DNA of 64,000 nucleotides from CAIZQW01 sp942493055 (GCA_942493055.1 OW818680.1:4898001-4962000), one strand, 5' to 3'; numbered from the stretch's first letter, positions 25,421 through 33,724 are shown. The notes: generated by a model not told the origin, from the letters alone. Translations and numbers: made by a program.

Positions 25421-26503
25421 ATGATAGATAAACAATGCTTGCGGAAAACCGCATGTTTCGTCCTCCTTTTTGTTGCTGGACTGAGTGTGCCGCTGGCACG
25501 CGCGCAGACCGTCACGTTGGCCACGCTTCAAACCCTGTATACCAATAAGGTCGCAGGGATTGATGCGGAGTCACAGAAAAAGAAAAGTTTTGCCGTTCAA
25601 GAGTACGGCGCTGATCTCCAGTCCACATTAAAAGCGGTGCAGAAGGCTGGCGATTTTGACGGGTACGTCCTGGTTGAAAAGGAGATCGCTCGGTTCAAGT
25701 CCGAAAAGACAGTCCCCGCTTCAAGCAGCACCCCCCAGTTGGCTGCCAACCGGGCTGCCTACCAAAAGAAACTTGAAAACTTTAATACGGAAACAGCAAG
25801 CAAGAAGATTGAGCTGTGTAAGCAGTACCTTGAAGCGTTGATTGCGCTGAGAAAAGGGCTGATGCTCCAAAACAAGATTAAAGAGGCCGGCGAGGTGAAC
25901 GATACGGTTAAGCAAGTGGAGTCGGACATCAAGGATATGGAGGCCTGGCAAGGAAACACGCGGGAAGATGCGCGTGCCCCGTCCAAACCGGAAACGAAGC
26001 TGGATGAATTGTTTGGGGAAGAGGCTGTCGCTGTAAAACCCAAGCCAGTAACGCCCGAGGTTGCAATAAAGCCGGAGAGCGCGCCTGTCGAGTTGAAAAA
26101 AACTCTGAAAAAGTATCCGTCGGATGCGCTTGAGTATAAAGGGCATCATTATATGCAATACGATGATAAAATGAAGTGGGATGCAGCGAAGGCCAAATGC
26201 CTGTTGCGCGGGGGCCATCTCGTCACCATCGAGAACGCAGGGGAGAATCATTTTCTATCGACGAGGTTCAAAGGGATAAAGACTGCTTGGATTGGTTTCT
26301 ATAAGCCGACAGACAAGTGGATCTGGGTTACACCGGAAGATACGGACTTTCAGGGTTGGGCTTCGGAAGAGCCAGATATCTCGACGAGAAGTCCTCGGAT
26401 AGGTGTTTGCATCGCCGCTCATAGAGGTGCCAACGGAAAATGGTTCGACACCTATAGTGATGATAGACACGTTGAAGGCTATATCTGTGAATGGGATGAG
26501 TAA
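25421..26503 (+). CDS. Secreted C-type-lectin-like protein, copy 1
   Basis: A 360-residue exported protein. A signal peptide (about residues 1-28, ending PLARAQ) is followed by a helical, Lys/Glu-rich, coiled-coil-like region (about 30-180) and a Pro/Val-rich linker. The C-terminal domain (about 225-360) is a C-type lectin fold: WDAAKAKCLLRGGHLVTIE, WIGFYKPTDKW, the EPDI motif in the sugar-binding loop and the final GYICEWDE. It is paralogous to the next gene along its whole length, including the promoter. It may bind oligosaccharide or cell-surface glycan at the periplasm or cell exterior. Whether it binds calcium or sugar is not shown. Confidence 0.82.
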   Translation: MIDKQCLRKTACFVLLFVAGLSVPLARAQTVTLATLQTLYTNKVAGIDAESQKKKSFAVQEYGADLQSTLKAVQKAGDFDGYVLVEKEIARFKSEKTVPASSSTPQLAANRAAYQKKLENFNTETASKKIELCKQYLEALIALRKGLMLQNKIKEAGEVNDTVKQVESDIKDMEAWQGNTREDARAPSKPETKLDELFGEEAVAVKPKPVTPEVAIKPESAPVELKKTLKKYPSDALEYKGHHYMQYDDKMKWDAAKAKCLLRGGHLVTIENAGENHFLSTRFKGIKTAWIGFYKPTDKWIWVTPEDTDFQGWASEEPDISTRSPRIGVCIAAHRGANGKWFDTYSDDRHVEGYICEWDE

Positions 26504-26545
26504 TCCCAGTGCGTGCGCATTTCGCATAATTAAATAAAACCAGTA

Positions 26546-26574
26546 TTGCATGGGGGTGGCGGGTTATGTACAAT
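26546..26574 (+). promoter_or_regulatory. Sigma70-type promoter giving a leaderless mRNA (paralogue)
   Basis: TTGCAT (26546-26551), 17 bp, TACAAT (26569-26574), then 7 nt to the ATG at 26582. Spacing is identical to the promoter of copy 1, showing that the duplication included the promoter. Confidence 0.8.
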
Positions 26575-26581
26575 ACTCCCC

Positions 26582-27724
26582 ATGATCAACAAAAAATGCT
26601 TGCGAAAAACCGCATGGTTAGGCCTCATTTTCTTTGCTGGTCTGGGTGTGCCGCTGGCACGTGCGCAGACAGCCACGTTGAACTCGCTTCAGTCCATGTA
26701 TACCAATAAGATTGCTGGGCTGGATGCGGAGACGCAGAAGAAAAAATCACTTGCTGTTCAGGAGTATGGCGCAGATCTCCAGACCACGTTAAAAGCGGTA
26801 CAGAAGACTGGCGATTTTGACGGGTATGTCCTGGTTGAAAAGGAGATCGCTCGTTACAAGTCTGAAAAGACAGTCCCTCCCGCAAGCAGCGCGCCCCAAT
26901 TAGCAGCCAGTCTGGCTACTTATCAAAAAAAGCTAGAAACCTTCAATACTGAATCCGGTGGTAAAAAAATAGAGGTGAGCAAGCAATACCTTGAAACGCT
27001 GGTCGCGCTGAGAAAAGAGCTGATGATCCAGAACAAGATGAAAGAGGCAGGAGAGGTCAATGAGACGGCCAAGTTGCTGGAGGCTGATATCAAGCAGATG
27101 GAGGCATGGACCTCCCAAACAGGGGGTGTTGCCGCAACCCCGGTCAAACCGGAGACAAAACTGGATGAATTGTTCGGGGATGAACCCGAGCCGGCCAAAC
27201 CGAAAATAATAGCCGCTGAGACGATAAAAGTGACAGCGGCATCTTCAAGCATGGGGAAGAAGAAATCGAAAAAAGCACCTCCGGAAGCCATAGAGTTTAA
27301 TGGCCATTTTTATCAGTATTGCGCTGAGAAAATAAAGTGGGACACGGCGAAGTCCAAGTGCCAGACGCGGGGAGGCCATCTTGTCTCGATCACGAGCAAG
27401 GAAGAGAATGACTTTGTCGGGGGTCTCGTCAAAGGGAAGTCCGCTGTCTGGATTGGCTTCTATAAGCCTGTCGATGCGTGGAAATGGGCGAACCTTGAAA
27501 AAGCCGACTACCTGAATTGGAGCTCCGGCGAGCCGAATATCAACAAGCGGAGTCCATACATGGGCGTGGGGATCTGCGCTGCTTTCAGAGGAGTTGAGCG
27601 CTTAATCCCCTCAAGCTACAATAATGGATATTACAGGCCAAGCTACACGGAAGCCAGCGGTGAGTGGGAAGATGTCTATAGTGACACCAGTGTTGAAGGC
27701 TATGTCTGCGAGTGGGATGAGTAA
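26582..27724 (+). CDS. Secreted C-type-lectin-like protein, copy 2
   Basis: A 380-residue paralogue of the preceding gene. The signal peptide ends PLARAQ, as in copy 1. The helical region is highly similar (for example AVQEYGADLQTTLKAVQK and DFDGYVLVEKEIAR), while the linker and lectin domain have diverged more. The C-terminal domain keeps WDTAKSKCQTRGGHLVSI, WIGFYKPVDAW and GYVCEWDE, and has EPN in the binding loop where copy 1 has EPD; EPN is typical of mannose-type C-type lectins. It also carries a roughly 20-residue Tyr/Ser-rich insert (IPSSYNNGYYRPS) before the last strands. The pair sits inside the uronate locus. Confidence 0.82.
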   Translation: MINKKCLRKTAWLGLIFFAGLGVPLARAQTATLNSLQSMYTNKIAGLDAETQKKKSLAVQEYGADLQTTLKAVQKTGDFDGYVLVEKEIARYKSEKTVPPASSAPQLAASLATYQKKLETFNTESGGKKIEVSKQYLETLVALRKELMIQNKMKEAGEVNETAKLLEADIKQMEAWTSQTGGVAATPVKPETKLDELFGDEPEPAKPKIIAAETIKVTAASSSMGKKKSKKAPPEAIEFNGHFYQYCAEKIKWDTAKSKCQTRGGHLVSITSKEENDFVGGLVKGKSAVWIGFYKPVDAWKWANLEKADYLNWSSGEPNINKRSPYMGVGICAAFRGVERLIPSSYNNGYYRPSYTEASGEWEDVYSDTSVEGYVCEWDE

Positions 27725-27753
27725 GTTGACGCTTGAAAAAGGGGTTCACGATT

Positions 27754-28854
27754 ATGGCAAAATTAGTGATCAAGGAAGCAGGCAGTTGCCTGTATGATGA
27801 GGTCTCCTTAGGCGAGGTGATGTTGCGCATGGATCCCGGCGATGGGCGTATCCGCACGGCGCGCGAATTCAAAGTCTGGGAAGGGGGCGGCGAATACAAT
27901 GTCGCCCGTGGCTTGCGTCGCTGCTTCGGACTGAAGACAGCCGTGGTCACCGCCTTCCCTGAAAATGATATTGGCCGCCTAGCCGAGGACTTCATTCTTC
28001 AAGGTGGCGTGGATACATCCCTCATTAAATGGGTTCCGTTCGACGGCACAGGCGTGGCTACACGTGTCGGGCTTAACTTCACAGAACGAGGCTTCGGTGT
28101 GCGCGGCGCACTGGGCGTGAGCGACCGCGGACATTCAGCCGCGTCCCAGTTGACCCCCGGCGATATTGACTGGGAATATCTCTTTGCCGACCTGGGCGTC
28201 CGCTGGTTCCATACAGGCGGTATTTTTGCGGCGCTCTCTGCAACCACACCGCTGGTGGTCGAGGAGGCCATGCTGATCGCCAAGCAGAACGGGGTCGTCA
28301 TTTCGTATGATCTGAATTATCGTCCGTCCCTCTGGAAGTCCAATGGCGGTCTCAAGGCGTGTCAGGAGGTCAACCGTCGCTTGGCGCAGTATGTCGATGT
28401 GATGATTGGGAACGAGGAAGACTTCACCGTCTGCCTCGGGTTGGAAGTTGAAGGGGCTGACGACACCTTGAAGACGTTACCGATTGAGGGATTCAAGAAG
28501 ATGATTAGCCGCGCCGTGTCAGAGTTTCCGAATTTCAAGGTGTGCGCAACCACACTCCGCACCGTGAAGACGGCGACGCTCAATGACTGGAGCGCCATGT
28601 GCTGGACTGACGGCGAATTCTATCAGGCCATGGAGATGAAGGATCTGATGATTTATGATCGCGTAGGGGGCGGCGACAGCTTTGCCTCAGGTCTGGCGTA
28701 TGGGTTCTTGGCCTTCAATGATCCGCAGAAGGCGGTCAATTATGGCTGCGCCCATGGCGCCTTGGCCATGACCACGCCAGGGGACACATCAATGGCTTCG
28801 AGGGCAGAGGTTGAGAACATTGTGAAGGGCGCAGGCGCGCGTGTTGTAAGATAA
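27754..28854 (+). CDS. kdgK: 2-keto-3-deoxygluconate kinase (PfkB family)
   Basis: PfkB-type sugar kinase of 366 residues, likely phosphorylating KDG to KDPG, the substrate of Eda. The N-terminal substrate region reads GEVMLRMDPGDGRI and WEGGGEYNVARGL, the middle has SYDLNYRPSLWKS (typical of KDG kinases), and the C-terminal catalytic motif is DRVGGGDSFASGLAYGF with the base Asp near residue 310. The ATG at 27754 is preferred to a TTG at 27733 because an AAGGGG sequence then serves as ribosome binding site. KDG specificity rests on the neighbours eda, kduI and kduD. Confidence 0.85.
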   Translation: MAKLVIKEAGSCLYDEVSLGEVMLRMDPGDGRIRTAREFKVWEGGGEYNVARGLRRCFGLKTAVVTAFPENDIGRLAEDFILQGGVDTSLIKWVPFDGTGVATRVGLNFTERGFGVRGALGVSDRGHSAASQLTPGDIDWEYLFADLGVRWFHTGGIFAALSATTPLVVEEAMLIAKQNGVVISYDLNYRPSLWKSNGGLKACQEVNRRLAQYVDVMIGNEEDFTVCLGLEVEGADDTLKTLPIEGFKKMISRAVSEFPNFKVCATTLRTVKTATLNDWSAMCWTDGEFYQAMEMKDLMIYDRVGGGDSFASGLAYGFLAFNDPQKAVNYGCAHGALAMTTPGDTSMASRAEVENIVKGAGARVVR

Positions 28855-28874
28855 GGTTAAACAAGGGAGTTTAA

Positions 28875-31079
28875 ATGAACGCACAGAAGATGGGATATCT
28901 ATTCGGACTCAGTACGGCACTGTTGATGACGGCGTGCGCCACAGTCAATGCGAGCAAACCGGACAGCGCAGCGGAGAAGCAGGCTGCTGCGACCCTGGCG
29001 ACAATGATCAAGGTTGCGGACTGGCAACTGGCAAACCCCTCCAAGCATCATCCGCTGGACTGGACGCATGGCGCGCTCTATCCAGGCTATATGGCGCTGG
29101 ATGGCATTCAAGCGGACACCAAGTATCGCGAGGCGATGATGAAGATCGGCGAGGAGCACGGCTGGAAGAACTGGACGCGCATCTATCATGCGGACGATTA
29201 TGCGGTGGCCCAGTCTTTTTGCGAGATGTATCAGCTCTATCGTGACCCGGCCATGCTGAAGCCGACGATTGACCAGTTTGATTTTATGCTCGCCAATCAG
29301 CCGACGTGCGAAGTCGGCGATATCCAGCATGGTAAGCGCGGCAGTGAAGAAACAGCGAAAATCAAAATGCGCTGGTGGTGGTGCGATGCGCTCTTCATGG
29401 GACCTCCGGGCTGGGCTAAGATTTACGATCTGACCGATGATCCGAAGTATCTGGACTTTATGATCAAGGAGTGGAAGGCGACTAGCGCGTTCCTCTACGA
29501 CCCGGAAGAACACCTTTTCTTCCGTGACAAGAGCTATTTCCCGGATAAGAAAAAGGAAAAGAACGGCAAGAAGGTTTTCTGGGGCCGTGGCAACGGCTGG
29601 GTGCTCGGGGGACTGATCCGCGTGTTGCAGGTGCTGCCGGACAACCATCCGGAACGCGCCTTCTTTGTGACGCAGTTCCAGCAGATGTGCAACAAGATGA
29701 TTGCAATTCAGCCGGCAGATGGCGTGTGGCGCGCAAGTTTGCTGGATCCCGACAACTATCCGATTCAAGAGACAAGCTCCACGAGCTTTATCTGCTACGC
29801 GCTGGCCTGGGGCATTAATCAGGGCTTGCTCAGTCCGGAAAAGGCTGAGCCCGCGTTGCGTAAGGCAATAGCTGTATTGTGCACGTTCATCACGCCGGAG
29901 GGCAAGCTGACGCATGTCCAGCCGATTGGCGCTGATCCGCAGAAGTTTGATGTTGAAAAGACAGAGGTCTATGGTGTGGGCGCATTCCTGATGGCCAGCT
30001 CTGAATTGTATCGCATGGATATGCTGAAGGCGAAAGAGCATGCGGCCCTCACGGTGAAGAACAGCAGCGAGGTCTTCTGTCCTGAACGCACCGTATCGAT
30101 TGCCTGGGCGGAGGTGCTGAAGAAGGTTCCAAGCGCAACGCCGGAGACCGTCGCTGTGATGGAGGGCGTCTCCTCGCGCTGGGTCGTCTCGCAGGTCGTG
30201 AGCGAAAAGGGGCAGCCCGCCGCTTTAATCTTCCAGACAGATCTGCATGCCAAGCAGACCAAGTCCTTTGTGCTGGTCTCCGGTATCACGCGCGCCGCAC
30301 TACCGAAGTCAGCCCGCAGCACCTTCGCGCGTTTTGTTCCGGAGCGCAAGGATGACTTTGCCTGGGAAAATGATCGCACCGCCTATCGTGCGTACGGTCC
30401 TGCATTATGGGATGCCGGCCCGAACAAGGCTGCGACCGTTGGCAATGGCATTGATGCCTTTGGCAAGAATGACCGGCTGCCCATCGTCAATCGCATCTTC
30501 AAGGAGAAGAATTATCATTCGCCCTCGTTGGGCTACGCGATTGATGGTTACAAAGTGGGGACTGGCCCCGGCTGCGGCGGATCGGCTGTCGTGAAAGACG
30601 GCAAATATGAACAGGCCATTGTTTTTGAAAAGTGGACGCTCTTGGAGAATGGCCCGATCCGCAGCGTCTTTGCTCTGATGTATGCTACGGGCGAAGTACG
30701 CTACTTCACCATTGATCTGGGCTCGGACTTCTATGAAGTGATCTCCGTATTCCCGACGGAGGTCACACCCGCATGCGGTGTCACCTACCGCCCGGTTGAG
30801 CCGACGGCCTTTTCAAGCGGTGAGGGTTTCATGGCCGGCTGGGAGACAGGGCAGGATAAGATCCCGATCAATATGGGCGTAGCGCTTGTGGTGCCGAACG
30901 GAGGCAAGCCGGTGATCAAGGGTGAAGCTGCCTGGATTCATGGTCCGAAGGGTCAACAATTTACAGCTTATGCGGGAAGCTGCTGGAACAAGGGCAAGGA
31001 TTATCCTACCGCGGCTGATTGGTTTAAGGCTGTCGAGAAATTCCGCCAACGACTCAACGCCAAGGTGGTCGTTGAATAA
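28875..31079 (+). CDS. Lipoprotein GH105-type unsaturated glycuronyl hydrolase fused to DUF4861
   Basis: A 734-residue exported enzyme. Residues 1-21 are a signal peptide with a lipobox-like LLMTAC, so membrane anchoring is likely. About 35-385 form the (alpha/alpha)6 barrel of GH88/GH105 enzymes, with WTHGALYPGYMAL and MRWWWCDALFMGPPGWAKIY, the latter carrying the aspartate expected for vinyl-ether hydration. About 395-734 match DUF4861 (AYGPALWDAG, GPGCGGSAVV). GH105 enzymes remove the unsaturated uronic acid from lyase products, feeding KduI. DUF4861 function is unknown. A GGGAG ribosome binding site precedes the ATG. Confidence 0.87.
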   Translation: MNAQKMGYLFGLSTALLMTACATVNASKPDSAAEKQAAATLATMIKVADWQLANPSKHHPLDWTHGALYPGYMALDGIQADTKYREAMMKIGEEHGWKNWTRIYHADDYAVAQSFCEMYQLYRDPAMLKPTIDQFDFMLANQPTCEVGDIQHGKRGSEETAKIKMRWWWCDALFMGPPGWAKIYDLTDDPKYLDFMIKEWKATSAFLYDPEEHLFFRDKSYFPDKKKEKNGKKVFWGRGNGWVLGGLIRVLQVLPDNHPERAFFVTQFQQMCNKMIAIQPADGVWRASLLDPDNYPIQETSSTSFICYALAWGINQGLLSPEKAEPALRKAIAVLCTFITPEGKLTHVQPIGADPQKFDVEKTEVYGVGAFLMASSELYRMDMLKAKEHAALTVKNSSEVFCPERTVSIAWAEVLKKVPSATPETVAVMEGVSSRWVVSQVVSEKGQPAALIFQTDLHAKQTKSFVLVSGITRAALPKSARSTFARFVPERKDDFAWENDRTAYRAYGPALWDAGPNKAATVGNGIDAFGKNDRLPIVNRIFKEKNYHSPSLGYAIDGYKVGTGPGCGGSAVVKDGKYEQAIVFEKWTLLENGPIRSVFALMYATGEVRYFTIDLGSDFYEVISVFPTEVTPACGVTYRPVEPTAFSSGEGFMAGWETGQDKIPINMGVALVVPNGGKPVIKGEAAWIHGPKGQQFTAYAGSCWNKGKDYPTAADWFKAVEKFRQRLNAKVVVE

Positions 31080-31110
31080 CGCAAAAAGGCAATAACGCAA
31101 TAAGGCAATT
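31079..31110. repeat. Period-8 tandem tract
   Basis: GCAA begins at 31081, 31089, 31097 and 31105, exactly 8 bp apart, alternating CGCAA and GGCAA, between the GH105 gene and kduI. No ribosome binding role is obvious apart from a weak AAGG. Confidence 0.6.
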
Positions 31111-31116
31111 CTTCTT

Positions 31117-31938
31117 ATGGAAACAATTAATACGGCCGACCGGGAGTCTTATCGCCGGATGACAACCGATGAACAGCGTGCACACTTTTTAAAGTCGGGC
31201 CTGTTCGAAGCGGGAAAATTGAATGTGGTCTACTCGGATGTGGATCGTGCAGTGGTGGCAGCGGCTGTTCCGACTGCCGTCAAGCTTGAGTTGACAGGGG
31301 GCAAGGAGATGGCCTGCGCCTATTTTCATGAGCGCCGTGAGTCCGGCATCATCAATCTAGGTTCTGAAGGAACCGTGACTGTCGATGGAACAGCATACCT
31401 GTTGGCACCCTACGAATGCCTCTACATCGGCAAAGGTGCCAAGAGCGTGACGTTCGGCAGTGTCTCTGCAGAGTCGCCGGCGCAGTTCTATCTCGTTTCC
31501 TATCCCGCGCATGCAGCCTATCCGACCACGCATGCGACAGCGGAGCAGGCCAATCGTGTCGAGCTGGGGTCACAGAAGGATGCGAACCAGCGCACCATCC
31601 GCCAGTTCATACGTCCGGGGAAAATCCAGAGCTGTCAGCTTGTCATGGGCTATACGGAGTTGGCGGAAGGCTCTGTCTGGAACACCTATCCTCCCCATAC
31701 GCATGACCGCCGCACCGAGGTGTATTGCTATTTTAATCTGCCCGAGAATGGACGCGTGATCCATTTGTACGGCGAACCCTCTGAGACGCGCCATCTGGTG
31801 CTGAAGGAGAAGGATGTCGTCTTTTCACCCGCCTGGTCCATCCACAGTGGCGTGGGCACAGGCGCGTATCGCTTTGTCTGGGCGATGGGCGGCGAAAACC
31901 AAGTGTTTGAAGATATGGATCCGGCAAAGATCCGGTAG
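31117..31938 (+). CDS. kduI: 5-keto-4-deoxyuronate isomerase
   Basis: Zinc-dependent cupin isomerase converting 5-keto-4-deoxyuronate (DKI) to 2,5-diketo-3-deoxygluconate (DKII), the step before KduD. Zinc ligands are visible in HTHDRRTE (His and His about residues 195 and 197, Glu about 202) and in SIHSGVGTG (His about 244). The N-terminal half has INLGSEGTVTVDGTAY. Length 273 is typical. The ribosome binding site is weak. It lies 37 bases after the GH105 gene and 50 bases before kduD. Confidence 0.95.
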   Translation: METINTADRESYRRMTTDEQRAHFLKSGLFEAGKLNVVYSDVDRAVVAAAVPTAVKLELTGGKEMACAYFHERRESGIINLGSEGTVTVDGTAYLLAPYECLYIGKGAKSVTFGSVSAESPAQFYLVSYPAHAAYPTTHATAEQANRVELGSQKDANQRTIRQFIRPGKIQSCQLVMGYTELAEGSVWNTYPPHTHDRRTEVYCYFNLPENGRVIHLYGEPSETRHLVLKEKDVVFSPAWSIHSGVGTGAYRFVWAMGGENQVFEDMDPAKIR

Positions 31939-31951
31939 GGGTTTGATGAAG

Positions 31952-31971
31952 GGGTTTGATGCATCAAACCC
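31952..31971. promoter_or_regulatory. Perfect 20-bp palindrome before kduD
   Basis: The decamer GGGTTTGATG at 31952-31961 is followed immediately by its exact complement CATCAAACCC at 31962-31971. A partial direct copy, GGGGTTTGATGA, lies just upstream at 31938-31949. It could be an operator for a dimeric regulator or an intercistronic RNA hairpin. Confidence 0.55.
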
Positions 31972-31988
31972 GTACGAAAGGAAGAATC

Positions 31989-32753
31989 ATGATTTTGGAT
32001 ATGTTTAAGTTGGACGGCAAGATTGCCGTTGTGACCGGTGGTGCGCGCGGTATTGGCCAGGGCTATGCGATTGCCCTGGCTGAGGCAGGCGCTGACGTGG
32101 CGGTCATCGATGTGATCGATTGCGCTGAGACTGTGGAGAAGGTGAAGGCCCTTGGACGCAAGGCGGCCTCCTTTACGGCTGACTTAGGCGCAGGCAAGGC
32201 CAGCGCGGAGCAGGTCATGAATGAGGTCTTTGCCGCCATGGGCGGGATCGACATCCTGGTCAACAATGCCGGTATCATCCGCCGTGAACCGTTTGTGGAG
32301 CATTCGGAAAAGAATTGGGACGATGTGATCAGCATCAACCTGAGTTCCGTCTTCTTCCTGAGCCAGGTCGCTGCAGGCCAGATGATCAAACAGGGACGGG
32401 GTGGCAAGATCATCAACATCGCCTCCATGCTCTCCTTCCAAGGCGGCGTCTTTGTGCCCGGCTATGCAGCCTCCAAGGGCGGCATCAAGAGTTTGACCAT
32501 GCTCATGGCCAATGAGCTTGCCAAGCATAACATCACCTGTAATGCGATTGCCCCTGGATATATTGCGACAGAGAATACCCGTCCGATCCGTGAGAATCCG
32601 GAACGCAACAAGGCGATCCTCGACCGCATTCCCGCTGGCCGCTGGGGCGAACCCGCCGACCTGATGGGCGTTGTCGTCTTCCTCGCCTCTCCTGCTGCCG
32701 ACTACATGAACGGCTACACCGTGGCGGTCGACGGCGGCTGGCTCTCGCGGTAA
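31989..32753 (+). CDS. kduD: 2-dehydro-3-deoxy-D-gluconate 5-dehydrogenase (SDR)
   Basis: Short-chain dehydrogenase of 254 residues that reduces DKII to KDG with NAD(P)H. The nucleotide motif VTGGARGIGQG, the NNAG motif, the catalytic serine in NIASMLSFQGG, and the Tyr-x3-Lys pair in GYAASKGGIKS are all present. An AAGGAAG ribosome binding site supports the ATG at 31989 over an upstream in-frame ATG at 31956, which lies inside the palindrome. With kduI, kdgK and eda it completes the route from unsaturated uronate to pyruvate and glyceraldehyde 3-phosphate. Confidence 0.93.
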   Translation: MILDMFKLDGKIAVVTGGARGIGQGYAIALAEAGADVAVIDVIDCAETVEKVKALGRKAASFTADLGAGKASAEQVMNEVFAAMGGIDILVNNAGIIRREPFVEHSEKNWDDVISINLSSVFFLSQVAAGQMIKQGRGGKIINIASMLSFQGGVFVPGYAASKGGIKSLTMLMANELAKHNITCNAIAPGYIATENTRPIRENPERNKAILDRIPAGRWGEPADLMGVVVFLASPAADYMNGYTVAVDGGWLSR

Positions 32754-32790
32754 CGGCCGATGATCGCCGATCACGTGACTATACCTTCAC

Positions 32791-32990
32791 TGGAATATTG
32801 GAATGGTGGAATGATGGGAAAACTGAATACCGGCTCTGGGAGGGGCACGCGTCTGCGTGCCTGTGGCGCAGAGGCCTGCGCCGCTCCCTTTTGGGGAGGG
32901 CGGTCGGATCGACCGCTTGGACGGCGATCCGCCGTCCATCCCAGTCATGCTTCCTTCCAGTATTCCAATATTCCAACATTCCATTATTCA
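32791..32990. repeat. Multi-hairpin intergenic element with period-8 inverted arms
   Basis: A 200-bp non-coding element between kduD and rsmE. The left arm repeats TGGAAT at 32791, 32799 and 32807. The right arm repeats its complement ATTCCA at 32962, 32970 and 32978, both with an exact 8-bp period. Between the arms lie five consecutive hairpins: 32844-32861 (7 bp), 32865-32882 (7 bp), 32884-32898 (5 bp), 32900-32916 (7 bp) and 32919-32937 (8 bp), all with perfect stems and 3-5 base loops. Likely a dispersed structured repeat; an open frame crossing it is not a gene. Confidence 0.75.
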
Positions 32991-32992
32991 CC

Positions 32993-33724
32993 ATGAACCG
33001 CATTATTCTGACAGCCGACGAACTCCATCCGGATGGCACGGTGACACTGACCGATGCCCGCGCAGAGCATATCCGGACTGTTTTAAAAGCTCGGGTAGGG
33101 GATGATGTGCGAACAGGCGTGCTGAATGGCCTGATCGGGACATCACGCGTCGAACGGCTGGAGGAGCAGGCTGTTGTGCTGCGCACGCAGCACGGCGAGC
33201 AGGCGCCAGAACCGTGGTTCGACGTGATCCTGGCTGCGCCGCGTCCCAAGGTGCTGAAGCGGCTCTGGCCGCAGCTTGCGGCCTTGGGCGCAGGGCGCAT
33301 CGTGATCCTCAATGCCTTCAAGGTGGAGAAGTGTTATTTCAGCAGTCAATGGCTCGACCCTGCGTATTACACGCCGTTGCTCATGGAAGGTTTGATGCAG
33401 GCAGGTACGACGCGATTGCCGGAGGTTCAGATCAAACAGCGCTTCAAACCTTTTATGGAGGATGAGTTGCATGGTTGCTTCCCGAACGCCTTGCGCTTGC
33501 TGGCCCATCCAGGGGAGGCCGCGGGGCAGGACTGGACTCTGGCCGCTGGACAGCGCCCGCTTTTGGCTGTCGGCCCTGAAGGCGGATGGACAGACTACGA
33601 ACTCGACATGTTTCTGACGCGAGGGTTCACCCCCTTTTCATTGGGTTCGCGCCCCTTGCGCACCGACACTGCGACCATCGCCTTGGTTGCAGTGATGGAG
33701 GAGCGGCTGGGCCAGTGTCAGTAA
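32993..33724 (+). CDS. rsmE: 16S rRNA m3U1498 methyltransferase
   Basis: SPOUT-class SAM-dependent RNA methyltransferase of 243 residues that methylates N3 of U1498 in 16S rRNA. The N-terminal PUA-like part has HIRTVLKARVGDDV. The C-terminal knot shows LAVGPEGGWTDYELDMF and LGSRPLRTDTATIALVA, diagnostic of RsmE. The ATG at 32993 is immediately after the multi-hairpin element and has no clear ribosome binding site. An in-frame upstream extension exists but would run through the hairpin repeat and is rejected. Confidence 0.92.
   Translation: MNRIILTADELHPDGTVTLTDARAEHIRTVLKARVGDDVRTGVLNGLIGTSRVERLEEQAVVLRTQHGEQAPEPWFDVILAAPRPKVLKRLWPQLAALGAGRIVILNAFKVEKCYFSSQWLDPAYYTPLLMEGLMQAGTTRLPEVQIKQRFKPFMEDELHGCFPNALRLLAHPGEAAGQDWTLAAGQRPLLAVGPEGGWTDYELDMFLTRGFTPFSLGSRPLRTDTATIALVAVMEERLGQCQ

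Noticed and set aside
28899..30041. A 380-codon open frame antisense to the GH105 gene
   Set aside because: The opposite strand carries recognisable GH105 motifs throughout, and the antisense protein has no family resemblance; it is a composition shadow.
32787..32984. A 65-codon minus-strand open frame across the multi-hairpin element
   Set aside because: The frame is simply the GGAAT repeats and hairpin stems translated; there is no ribosome binding site and the composition is repeat-driven.
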